From: Siphonodentalium dalli
Taxonomy: Eukaryota > Mollusca > Scaphopoda > Gadilida > Siphonodentaliidae
Reading direction: 5' to 3'
Assembly: GCA_032622095.1 (NCBI GenBank)
Contig: CP136061.1
Span: 56,061,762 to 56,125,761 of the forward strand
Length of the DNA: 64,000 nt
This document shows positions 33,053 through 44,912 of this stretch, piece by piece. The notes under the pieces were generated by a model. That model was not told the origin of the DNA. It saw nothing but the letters and a program-made list of their open reading frames with translations, and did no database searches. Position numbers and translations under genes: made by a program. Within the stretch, counting starts at the first letter, position 1, and each line of letters begins with the position of its first letter.

Positions 33053-36000
33053 AATATGCATAATATCACGGATTGTGAGTACCAATGCCTACCAGAGTTA
33101 TCCATGGGCCCTGTTTATGAAATTAAATCCGTAAAAAGTTTTTGCCATATAAGTTGAAGTGTGGGTTGTCGAATTTTGAAGTGGTTTGGTATGGTGATAG
33201 ACCTGAATGATACGGGAAGGATGTGTGCAGATATTACTGCATATCACAGGTTTTGCCTGTCGATGCATACCAGAGCTACCAACTTGGTTCCATCCGTAAA
33301 CACATTTTGCATTATTATAACTCAACCATCTGTATGTATATTTGTGCACTAGAGTCTGCAGTATAGTCTCAGTCAGATTTTATTCTTGATTTTAGTTTGA
33401 ACTTTGAAGACATTGAAGAATGTCATTTCTCAAAGCATCTGAATGCATCACATTATTTCAGGTCATCTATTTGTAAGCGATAACAGTATACAATTAGTAT
33501 TGTAGTTTATAGTCTGGTCGTTGAAGCATTGGACCTAGAAAAAAATATTAACAAGCTGTTTTTGGTGTAATTTTGTAGGGCAGAATCTGAGGAATAACAT
33601 ATCCAAAATCCGCTAAAATCCGCTTTGGGGAAAATTCTCTATTCAAGATGGCGCCCAATATGGTTGTTAATATCTGAAATTGTTGAATTTCTGCGGTAGG
33701 TGCAACAATAAATGCCAAATTCGTAATAAATTTAAATATTGACAAACAATGTTTAGCCGTAAACCATATTTGTAGAATGTCTTTCCCAAAACGGCCGCCA
33801 AAATGGAGAAAACTGAATGAAATTTACAAATTGTGCAACATGTAATTGCTAGTCCTATAAGATAGAACAAACACTCGAATTATTTGAGGATATTCATTGC
33901 AGAGTATAAGATAAACGTTTGATCAGAGATGTAAGAATTCTCCCTAATGAATCTCACGAGAGAGCAATCGAAAGAAGGGTCTCATGCAACGCTTATATCT
34001 GGACCTTTGGGCGCACAGAATCGAAACAATAACGCAGTTCTATATGTACTTTTTATGTTGAATCGTGTGATTATATGTGTAATCAAACAGTTAAATGCGA
34101 TTTGATATGGATGTATTGATTCTGTGATCTTTTCTAGAAGCAGAAATATATGTAGTCGGAGCAGTCTCGTGAATGTGACCGATCAGCATTAATTTTTATA
34201 TCTACAACATTAACCCTTCCAAGATGCACTGCTATAGAACAATATAAGATATATGCATATAGTTTTGGGTAAAATCTGAAGATCCTATTGTCCATATCTC
34301 AAAATATTAATCATAGTTGCCTCTAATCAGGTGACAAAACACGAATATTTCGCTATTATCACAAGAATGCATGGTGGTATATAATGAACACAATTTATCA
34401 AAACACAAAGGAGTACAAAACAAATCTTCAATAAATTCTAAACTTGACCGATATGGTTGACATATAATGTGGCTGAGACTGTGTTTATATCTGGAAATTA
34501 TATTTAGTTATATTCACCAAAGCCACATATAAGCGAAAAGTACTACGATTTCTGCAACCGCGTCACCGCGTTTGCCCCTTATCCCTAAAGTTACATATAG
34601 TTGCTGTACACAAAACCACAAATAGCAACATTTAGCGAATATTCAACGCTGAAATAACAGCTTTAAACGATGATCCCCTGCTATTTAGCACAATTACGTG
34701 GGTGGTATTGGTAAGATATTTTAAAACAAAACGATACTGACAATTAATATTGTGCATGGCGTGGTAGTATATTCCAGTTGTAAAGTGGGGACTTAAGTAA
34801 TTTGAACAAAATGTTCCAATAATAAACCGGTTTGGTAGCTGCGTGAAAATTAGTCATAAATAATATGTGAGATGTACCATCTCTTTGATCTCGTGAGATA
34901 TGGCGCTAATCTATTGAAGAGATTGGTGTTTCTTTGCAGTGTGATAAGCATTGGGACATATGTGTATGGTATATTATCACGGAGAGTGTAGAAAATTCCA
35001 TAAATCTAACTAGTCTCTATACCACAAGGGTGTGCACTTCAGTGTATGTGTTATATTCAATGATTAATCACAATGTCCAATGAAACTACCATGCACTGCG
35101 TGGCGAAACATTACTTTGTGTGTTGCATGACCAAAATTATTATATTTTGTCCGGTCAGTTGGATGTTGGATAAGCAAAAAACCAAAACTTTAACCGTTGG
35201 GTTTGACTTGCGTTGAAATGACCAATACATCCTTCAGATGGATGTTTTAATGATCTGTGTACCTTTAAAGATACTAAACAACATGAATGTACATTACGAA
35301 TACGTATGTCCACTCCTATGTGGTTATCCAATATGTTGCTTTCGTCGTGGTATATCTTGGAGTTGCGGCCATTTTGACAGCCATTTTATGGCCGTGATTG
35401 TATTATTTTCTGTCCGTGTCACTCAATTCGCTCCGGTGCTCCAATTTCACACAAACTTGTATAACTACGTAATCCCAATGCCATAACATATCGTATACTT
35501 ACCTTCATAATTTACGTCAGACCCCACCCCTATTCAGGGCGCTGTAGAACATTTTCCCCAAAGCGGATTTTAGCGGATTTTGGATATGTTGTACACGAAG
35601 ATCTCCTCTCTCCAACGATACCAAATTTAGCTTGTTAAGATTTTTTTCCTGGTAGACCTTATATTTTCATCCCGACAGCCAGACTATTAGTCTTGTTGAG
35701 CAGTATTTGAGCTTCAATATGAAGTTCGTAAATTCAAGGAGAATAGCGTCACCTTCAGTTGGGATTGTCTGAACAATAAACAGTAACGGCCATTCATCAT
35801 AACCAATTCAGTTTTATTTGGATAAGTGCTGCAAATTAACATTACTTGCAATCATTAAAAAGATGAGAAATAACCAGAAGGAATGAATTTGATTGCATGC
35901 CAGAACAAGACACTAAATTACGGTTTTCCACTGAGAAGTGGGACGGGATCCTGTGAAATCCAGAATGTTGCTAAATTTGAGGCTAAATAGTCACTATAGC

Positions 36001-36452
36001 TGTCTATATAGCCATATGCCAACAAACATGATACTAACATGCTTACAAACAACATTACATGGTCAGTACTTGTAAATTGTTTTTAAAAAACCCATTTTGA
36101 AAAAAAATGTACAAGCACGATTGTTTCGGCCCCTGGACCACCCACCCACCCCGGCCCTATATACGGATTTTTTTGTAGACCCCCTCATGTCGTCGATGGT
36201 ATATTTTGCCCCACGTCCTTTTCCTCGGTTGCTCATTGTTGAAATGTGTACAAACGTGTACTGTTACACGCAGCATGTTTATGTGACCGGTGGTCAATCT
36301 ATGATTGACGCCAATCACCTTGATTGGATAATCCTATATGGCGCGGCGATGTCTTCCCATCGATATGTCCACCGATAGCTTCGCATTGAGCGTCGCCTCG
36401 TAAAACTACCTGGACTATATTATAAACCCAGCCGGTGAATAGCACCCCTGGC
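33053..36452 (-). repeat. right arm of the large inverted duplication (interrupted)
   Basis: This is the reverse complement of the left arm, from GCATAATATCACGGATTG (about 33062) to GGTGAATAGCACCCC (about 36436-36450). It is interrupted by the element at 33510-35696 and lacks the ~190 bp present at 31046-31232. The outer boundary corresponds to 28057 in the left arm. Confidence 0.9.
33510..35696. mobile_element. ~2.19-kb Harbinger-like element with 3-bp TSD
   Basis: The ends are TAGTCTGG and CCAGACTA. The terminal inverted repeats are imperfect over ~130-145 bp, with a perfect 39-bp inner block (about 33597-33635 and 35551-35589) containing CCAAAATCCGCTAAAATCCG. TTA flanks both sides (33507-33509 and 35697-35699). 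The left arm of the duplication shows the uninterrupted site, with one TAA at 31436-31438. A 3-bp TWA duplication is typical of PIF/Harbinger elements. No transposase is found, so it is probably non-autonomous or decayed. Confidence 0.82.
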
Positions 36453-36465
36453 GTTTGGCATAACA

Positions 36466-39300
36466 ATTGTGCAAATGGTGACAACACTATGAAACTTGGA
36501 TATGTTCCTTATACACTATTAACCATTTTCAGATGTGTAGACATCGCGGCAGGTCCTTCCTTAGCAACGGTTGCTAGGCAACTATTCGACATCGAAGAAA
36601 TACAAATATGACTGATATTATGTCATGCAGCATTTTATAATATTAGTTGTTAGAGTGGATCTGGTTGGAATATTACCATATGTCTTACTTACAGGGGTGA
36701 TAACGGTTGCTAGGGTCACACCCGAAATAGAAAAATGCCGAGCTGACTGATATTGTGGTAGTTTTCACAAACTAATATAAACTACGTCATTATCATTTTA
36801 TGATGAAACAATTGTAATAGTTGTTGTGAGAGCGGGATCGACTTAAAAAATTACTATATATTTCTGGTAATGGTTGCTAGGGACATACCCGAAATCGAAA
36901 AATGCACACATGACTGATATTATGGTAGTTTTAACAAACTAAACTACGTCATGTAACATATTTATATTGAAAACAATTATTATAATTGTTGTTAGTGTGA
37001 ACATGACAGTAAAGTTGCCGCATTCGTTACCTAACGGTGGTGTAGTGGTTGCTATGGACATATCCACCTTTGAAAACATACCATATGTATGAGGTTCTGG
37101 TAATTTCACTGATATAACTGTTTCATAATATGGTATGAGTTTCGGGCAATTTACATGATAATTATTTTTCAGAATATGCCATATTATGCTTATATTGACA
37201 ATAATGCGTCATCAAAGGTTGTTGAGGTTTCAATGTTGCTAGGTAACCACCTACCATTGACAAATCTACTTAAAACTGACAGACTATTCAGTTATTTTTA
37301 TCAGAATGACATACCAATCGATTGTTGGAATACATCTTAATGAGACATGTCAAAATATTGACCCACATTTATGTAGATACCGCCTGACCCCCCCCCCCCA
37401 TGGAATCGGACATTCGCACAACATTTGACAATGGCATCCATGCAGAACACTCTATCACGGTGTGGTAGCATCCGCATACTAGTTGCTTTACGGTAGAAAC
37501 TAACGGTGTGTCCTTCCAATCCATGCCATAACTACATATATGTCAATACATAGGCATGCGTCATTTACAAGTCTACAGGAGCTCGTACATGAGCATGACC
37601 TATATATTTCAGACTGATATATCATGAACTACCTTTAGGAACCGGTGCACATTTCCTATTTACATGGGCAGCCATGGGCCCATTACCAACACAGTTACCA
37701 TGATTCGTGACCTATCTATATGGAACCGCACCCAATGACATATCTTAACTACGGTGTGCATGTCATAGAAAGGGGCCTGGACCGATGATATACTATTTAG
37801 GGCTGGTACTATGGATTTGCTGTATAGACCTGGGTACATGCCATGAGTTCATAACTATAGGCACCTGTGTAATTGCACTACATGTGATGTTCGCATGGGT
37901 CCATGGCGTATGCGTGGCTGTGATTATAACCTAGACAGTCATGCAACATGTAATTCATCGGATGGGTTCATGTCATACATATAAAAACCAGTCCTGGTAA
38001 TACGGTCATGACTGTTGGATAAGGTCATAACTAAATCAGCCTGGATACATGGGCTGTCCATAGTGGCCCGTCTCAATTCCCTACCTATATGAGCCTGGGT
38101 CCATAGCCAAGCTATAGGCCTATCTATGGGAACCTCAATCATATAGGGCGTTGGTCGAATGACTGAAAATGGGCGTACGTATGTGGTATACATATAGAGA
38201 CGTGGCTCCATACACAGGCATTTTTGGTCCATGACTGACCCGAAGGGCATGGGGTCCACGTGTCTCCTATAATTGTGGATCAGTCCATTGCCTACCAGCA
38301 TATATGTGAATATATGAACTGACTAATTACGCCGGTTCCGTAGCTTACATTTAGGGACATGTGTCCATGTCCTACATATAGGCACATGTATCCAATGCAT
38401 ACATAATTATAGTCAACTGGTATTAGCACTACTTAAATGTGCCTGGGTCTTTAGTGCAGATATACCACGTATAAGGGGGTGGGTCCATATCCTACTTATA
38501 GATACCTGCTTATGCCTGGATACAATGCTATATATCGGCCTTGGTCCATGGTGTTAACATATGCGCATGTGTCCATGTCCAACATACAGTGCCATGTGTG
38601 TATGGGCTATTTATAGGGGCCTCCATCCTTAACATTCATATATGTGGCATTACCCATATGAAAACTAAATTTGTACCACATTCTGGTTAGGCTCACATTA
38701 ACAACATTTGTAATTGTTTTCACCATAAAAAACGAGTTTAGTTAAAACTACCATAATATCAGTTATATGTGCATTTTTGTATTTCGGGTATCACCCTGGC
38801 AACAGTTACCACTCGTATAAGTAAGAATTATATGGTATGTTTTCAGCCAGCTCAGCACTAACAACAACTAATATAATTGTTTTCAACATAAACGTGCTAT
38901 TTGGTGTAGTTTAGTTTCTTAAAGCTACCACAATATCAGTCATAGGTGCATTTTTAGATTTTGGGTGTGTCCCTAGCAACCGTCACCCCCTGTAAGTAAG
39001 AAATATGGTAATTTGTCAGTCAGGTCAAAACTGACAATTATTTTCACCATAAAAATGCTACATGGCGTAGTTTAGTTTGTTTGAACTCGCACATAATATC
39101 AGTCATATGCATTAATTCGATGCCGGGAAGTTGCCTAGCAACCGTTGCTAAGAAGAGACTGTCGCGAATATCGCCACCGGTGAAAATGAGCAGTAGCGTA
39201 TAAGGAACATATGTGCCAAGTTTCATGCTTTTATCACCTTTTTCACAGTTGTGGTGTTTTCTACAACAAGCGCTTGGACTAGCGGAAGAGCAAAATGTGA
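36466..39300. mobile_element. fold-back element with tandem-repeat arms (~2.8 kb)
   Basis: The left arm (about 36466-37250) holds five units marked by GGTTGCTAGG-like cores at 36569, 36705, 36872, 37047 and 37234 (spacing 136-187 bp). The right arm (about 38680-39280) holds inverted units at about 38791, 38971 and 39129. Outside the arms, AAACTTGG...ATGTTCCTTATAC near 36492 is matched in inverted form near 39208. Units share ACCCGAAAT, GACTGATATTATG and AACTAAACTACG. Arms built of tandem units resemble Drosophila FB/Galileo-type fold-back elements, but no homology to them is claimed. The centre is a minisatellite. Confidence 0.75.
37540..38660. repeat. diverged ~28-31-bp minisatellite
   Basis: Repeated variants of CCTACATATAGGCACCTGG followed by TCCATG run through the centre of the fold-back element; clear units lie at about 38080, 38120, 38370, 38490, 38570 and 38610. 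Divergence is high, so an exact unit count needs computation. The 120-residue minus frame at 37939-38301 lies in this array and is not a gene. C12 lies at 37388-37399 just before it. Confidence 0.7.
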
Positions 39301-40734
39301 CGGGAGCCAGTTTATGGGGTAGGGTTGTGTTTTTACAAGTAGTAGCCACTTTTGATAGGTATAGTAGCTAATTCCGCATATTATATTGAAGGAGTGATAT
39401 CTGTGCAGTTTTTTAAAACAAATTACTCGCGTCTGTGTAATGAGTAGCCCGAGAAATTTGACATCGAATAAGACAGTTTGTCTGAAAAAAATCGTAATTT
39501 TTTGGGGTCATTATGTTATTTTATATCCATATCTGCGAAATTCATTCAAATCCCCCCGTTGAATTAGTATCTCTGGTTCGAGAATTGTGTATTGAACAAT
39601 ATTGAGTACATTTGTTATGTTTCGGCTGAAAAATTGTTATAGCATCCCATTATTCCCATGATTGTGAAAAATATAAAAGTTTGTTTTTTTATATGGAAAA
39701 AATGATTTAACTCAGAAAGCTCAACTCGGATTTTTGGGGACTTTTCGTGTCGCGTCCGCGATGATATGGCCTAAATAATATTTTTTAAAAATCAGCTTTC
39801 CCCGATTTATTTCCTTACTTAACAGCATTACATTAATACAAAATATGCCTCTAATATATAAATAAGGCACACACCGTCTGGTCCTATACCAAAATGAGAC
39901 TGAGTATAAAAATGGAAAGAAGTTCAATGTTTCACATGGGAGATACCTTTCTCACCGTCTAATGCCATTTATCATACAAGTATATATTGATTATACGAAA
40001 CGATGTGTTCACGGACGAGTCACATATTTAATGCGAAATTTTGGGATGTGTGCGAAAATAATCAAATTTTGAAATTTTAACTGAAATTAAATGAAAAATG
40101 GATCTTTTTCAATTCTGATCGCAAAATTGTTCTTGTGCTATCAATTGCATTATAGCGAGCATCTCTATCAAGTAAATGGTTGTTTTCAGCAAAACCCTGA
40201 TCAAAAGAGCGTTTACAAATTCTTGTTGACTTATTTGATACGACAAACTTACGACAAACTTGTCAATCGACGTACGACAAACTTGTCGTACGTACTCGAT
40301 ACAATTCTTGTTAATAATGATCTACATTGACAGTTTTCTAATATATTTTGTTGATAAAACATATAGTATAAGAATAACTTAGTCTTGAGTTGAATTTTTT
40401 TTTTCGAATTTAGAGAGCGTTTATTGACTAATAATTTCAACCATTATTGGCTGTCGTATGCGGCTCTTGTGTCAGATATACACAATTTCACAGAAAATAT
40501 GTTGAATATCTATTATTCGAGAAATATTTAGAAACAAGCACAAATAGATATAAGTAGAAAATTACATATAAGGTGAATTGAATAATTGATACCAGGTCCA
40601 AGATGGCTGCCAAAATGGCGATGGGACACAGAAATCAAGTCAGATGTATATTCATAACCAGACTTCTATTTAACTGTAATAACAGGACTCGGGGTTCGAA
40701 AGAACGTCAGTTAATCAAATCGGCAATGTGTATG
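39301..40734. other. unassigned AT-rich sequence
   Basis: No gene is recognised. A small imperfect hairpin with 9-bp arms (GTACGACAA / TTGTCGTAC) lies at about 40270-40290, and ACGACAAACTTGT motifs recur around it (40240-40290). Confidence 0.45.
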
Positions 40735-41268
40735 GGTGTACACAGAGCGGCTGTGTGGTCATCCGTGTGGTGCAATGTTATACACGACGGTGTTGTTTGG
40801 TTATGGAAGGTATACTTGGAGTGGCTATATTTTTATTGGTGTTAAACGAGGGAGTAGCTTTATGGTCATGGTTCAAGTATATATGCACACACGGAGTAGC
40901 TAGATGGTCATTGGCGGGGCGTATTGGTATAGAGGGAGTGTCCTTGTTGTCAAGGTGGATGTATCTGTGTATCTGGTGTGGGTATACATTGAGTGGCTGT
41001 ATGTCCATGGGTTGATTGTATGGTAATACAGCGAGTTACTGAATGGCCATGGGTGAGGTGGATATGCATGTCTGGAGATGATGACTAGTCGAAGGTGCAG
41101 TGTATTGTTCTATATGGACGGGCTGTATGGGCAATGCTGAGGTGTAAGAGTATACACTGAGTGGATGTTTGCTCATATGTGAGGTGAATGGGTATACAAG
41201 GAGTGACTGCATGTTCATGTGTGTGTGTACGTGTATACACGGTACGGCTTTGTGGTCATTGATCTGGT
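40735..41268 (+). repeat. diverged ~36-43-bp minisatellite
   Basis: About 13-14 units follow a pattern GGTATACACGGAGTGGCTG then TATGGTCATGGGTG, with clear examples near 40735, 40809, 40879, 40981, 41147, 41187 and 41235. Frames on both strands (40728-41015, 41036-41386) arise from the array and should not be annotated as proteins. Confidence 0.75.
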
Positions 41269-42625
41269 GTATAAGATAAGATAAGATAAAATAAGATTTA
41301 ATGAAAAATACACACAATGGGCAGTTGCACATATAATAAATACAACATATATCAACATAAAGAATAATTTTGTCATGAGCAATCACGTACTATATGCATA
41401 TACAATCTCGTGAATTTACTGTCATAAAATCTCACTTGCTAGCTTTTGTTAGACATATGTATATTGTCTCGAATGGTGAAGAAAGACCGGATCATGTCGC
41501 ATATAACGTTAACGGTTGCAATTTGTTCATTCTGCATAACAAATCTGAACTTCTCATAATTTGTCATTTCTAAGAAATGAGGGCACGTTACAGTTATGTC
41601 CTTTACATAAGTTTCACGAATACTTTCGTAGGCCTAACATTCTAAGATGAAATGATATTCTGACTCAATTTGTATTGAATTACACACATAACACAATCCT
41701 TCTCTCACATATTTTGGGGACTGTTTGTGTCTCCCATTTTCCATATCCAGTCGATGATTACTGATTCTCAATCTTGTGAATGGAATTCTCGCTTTGACAG
41801 ATCGCGCATTGGCAATGTATGGTTCAATTTCATACTTTGACTTGAATAATCTATACGTTCGTATTTTATTTCCACTCGTCGGTTTCTTTTCGGCATGATT
41901 TACATTATAGAATCGCATCAAATGGTCAGATTTCAGTTTATCCACCAAGGCGCGCTCTTGTATCCCTTGGAATCTGAAATATCGACGCCGTATTTTCCAT
42001 ATAATTCATGACATAATGAAGTAGAAGGGTCTCGAGTGATTAGATGTATGCATCATGTACCAAGCACCCACTTGAAAGGTTCGAAATTGTTTTCATATAT
42101 CTAAATTGTTGAGTATTCGCATCATGTGTAACTGGGAATCGGCCCAATTCTGCGCGGCATGATTCGTAACATTTCGGTTAATACCTATAATGTTGTTTTG
42201 CAAAACCTCAGATGGACTTGTTCACTTGGTATTGTATCTGAGTGAAGCATATTGGTTTCTCCTGCCCATATGTCATATCCGTATAACATTATCGGTTTTA
42301 TTATTTTGTCGAACAATTTGCATTTAGTTGGAATAGAAAACTTCATCTTTGAAGAAACAGACTGGTTTAAAAAGAACATTGCTTTCGTGGCTTTCCCGCT
42401 TGTATGTTCTTGTGATTTTGCTATACCAGTCGATGTGAATTTTATCCCGAGATATGGATACTCTGAAACTAATTCAAGCGATTTCGCATTTATATTGGTT
42501 CACGTTCAGTTCTCTTTGACCAAAAATCCACACATTTTGATTTACTTGGATTAACAACGGACCATTGTATTGGGTATACTTCTCTAACTTTTCAAGAAAG
42601 TTCTGTGAGATCATCCTAAATCAAT
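41269..42625 (-). mobile_element. LINE c, 3' part of a non-LTR RT, with (TCTTA)n tail
   Basis: On minus, codons for WSVVNPSKSKCVDFWSKRTE (about 42575-42515) lead into EYPYLGIKFTSTGIAKSQ, then LFDKIIKPIMLYGYDIWAGE (frame 42185-42379). A frameshifted stretch follows, NHAARAELGRFPVTHD (about 42165-42115). The last part is 41634-41948: NKIRTYRLFKSKYEIEPYI, and a Cys/His end GLCYVCNSIQIESEYHFILE. This is the thumb and C-terminus of an RT that once copied the element; the palm and endonuclease are absent (5' truncation). The 3' end has a TCTTA-type simple repeat (41272-41300 on minus), as expected for CR1/L2-like elements. It is broken by several frameshifts. The same family occurs at 53.4 kb. Confidence 0.82.
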
Positions 42626-43200
42626 TATCTGAAATAGTTTATTTCTACTTGTTCCAACCGACTTCTCTACATAAGACTAATGTTTCCGCCCTGGAATGTA
42701 CTCACATTTTGCAGCATGAATTTAAAGGGGCTTCCCAAGATCACATTTTATACTCCGATGGGATAAATTAGCCAACTAAATAAGGAATATATTTGCAACA
42801 TTATTCCAAATGCCCAATGCTGTTGGATATATACATTTAGTCATCATTATAGATATTGGGAAATGAAGATCTGCTAGAACATATTCTAATTTAGTGTGTG
42901 AAAACGTCGTTTGCACAAAGGTACCGCAGTCTAAATAGGCGAAAATATTTGAAAATCTGAGTAAAGTAGTAGAATTTCTCCGAAGAATGGCAAATCCTCG
43001 AGTACAGCTTACGCACCGATGAACGGCGCACATACATGCATTTACAATGTATATATATACACACAAATGTATTGTTTCTGTTTCTATTGTTGCTTAATTC
43101 CCCGACTCCGATCTCTCTGGAAATTCATCACCATGGACAATACAACGGTACATCGCTCTATCATCATCTGTTGAATGATATTTTCGTTACTTTACTTTAA
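42626..43200. other. unassigned sequence between two LINEs
   Basis: The 96-residue minus frame (42776-43066) resembles nothing I know. It could be decayed retroposon sequence. No repeat ends are visible. Confidence 0.4.
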
Positions 43201-43725
43201 ACATATTTTATTAGTATATAAATATACAAAAGGGATCCGGGCACAAGTTATTTCAAATTAGGTAGCCCCTTTCCAGTACAAAATTGACAATACATTGTTA
43301 TAAAATGACAAAAAGGAGATAACAGAAACGTTTGTACATGGTGAGAAAACAATTTGAGTTTGCATTATGTCGAATAATATCTTTCAGCGTATGTGTTTAT
43401 GGAGTACCATTAGGACGAGCATAAATCTATGCATATCTATATCTATTGTGATATTTAGGGAAGATGTGAAATATAGATTTCAAGGCTATGCATGTATCAA
43501 ACATTTGACTGTAAGGTTAAGCTGAATTGGTATAGTAGTGAATTTGGCGATTCGCCCGATGATGCCCTTGACAGTTACGCTGTAAGAAATTATCGATGTG
43601 CATACAAATGGTGGATGTGGCGATCCGAATGAGGGAGGGTTGTCTAGCAATGTTTGTGTTTGGTGTATGTTGAGCGATTTGTAGTTGACATTGGATTGTG
43701 GTTATATGTCAGCGAAGCCAGGCAG

Positions 43726-44660
43726 TCAAAGCGTTTTGTCGCAGCAATATACTGTTGCACTATTTGGAAAAACCTTATATTCTCCGGAATTGAGATGTAC
43801 CATATTCCGAAAAAGAAACTGATCGATGTCGGTTACAATGAAGCGTTCGCGGTTTAACTTATCGTCAAGTTCCAACCGTTCATTTTGATATAAAGGGCAC
43901 ATAAAAAAGAAATGGTATGCATCTTCCAAAGGGTTCACACAACTGCAAGCAGGACTTTCGGCTATGTAGTTTTGATACATATCGGCACGAAGATCACTGC
44001 ACCCGTTTCGAATTCGGGAATGTATCATATTATATCGTCTGAGACCTGAATAAAAGTGAGGGCCCACGGGGTTTGGGGTTGGTATATGAGTCGTAAATTG
44101 AATTTGAAGTCAGTTGGGATTTTGTTCCAATCAACTATTGCCGAGGGCAGAAAGGACTTTTTGTAGTGCTCAGTGTGGCATCGGTAAGAATAGAATTTTC
44201 CCGGGCGTCTGAAATTATAACTTGAGACCTGGCTAGCTCTGGGTGGGAGGATGGTAGATAAGTAATTGTTTTTTTTTTGGTTTTTTACTATTTTGTAAAT
44301 CACTTCAAGCTTGTGGAATTGGCGCCGCGTTTCCAAAGAAAGCCAACCTACCTCCTGCAGGACAACACAATTAGAAACCGAGCGTGTCAGTCCAGAGACT
44401 ATACGGCCACCATCTGCATGGAGGCGGTCAAGCTTGTCTAATAGGTAACGCGGTGCGCAGTCCCATACAACATCAGAATAATCGAATAGTGGTAATATAT
44501 AAGTTTTGTATATCTTTTCAAGCGTTTTTCTTTCGAGTTGATATTTAAATCGCCTCAACTGGGCCAGACGAGAGTCGATTCTCTTCACTGTACTTTCTAT
44601 ATGAATGTTCCAGTTTAGATTTTGTTGTAGTTTAATACTAAGGTGTTTATGTGATTCCAC
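43726..44660 (-). pseudogene. LINE d RT thumb and C-terminal Cys/His region
   Basis: The frame 44025-44660 (211 residues) reads ESHKHLSIKLQQNLNWNIHI, RFKYQLERKTLEKIYKTYIL and PLFDYSDVVWDCAPRYLLD, the region after the active site. Frame 43726-44067 continues with IRNGCSDLRADMYQNYIAES and CSCVNPLEDAYHFFFMCPLY, the C-terminal Cys...His...Cys signature. The two overlap by about 40 bases, consistent with one frameshift near 44050. The C-terminus closely resembles that of LINE e. Confidence 0.85.
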
Positions 44661-44912
44661 ACAGCCGATAGGGTCGTTTATAAATTTAAGGTTTGGTATT
44701 TATGGAGAGGATGGGGTCAACGAGAAAGACATACCTACGGTTTTGGTTGGGTTAAAGCTCACGAGCCAGTTTTTTTTACCAGGTCGTTATTTTCGTCAAA
44801 TCGTTATTCATAATTTTAGAAAGTTCATCCAGATCTCAGTGGCTGCTCATAATACAAGTATCATCTGCGTACATTCTCGTGATGGAGTCAATATTATTAT
44901 CTGCTAAATCGT

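Noticed and set aside
37042-37062. GGTGGTGTAGTGGTTGC resembling a tRNA A box
   Set aside because: It belongs to the ~175-bp fold-back unit. There is no B box, no cloverleaf and no related copies with tRNA-like structure.
40728-41386. open frames of 76-116 residues on both strands
   Set aside because: They lie in and beside the ~36-43-bp minisatellite and change composition with its units.
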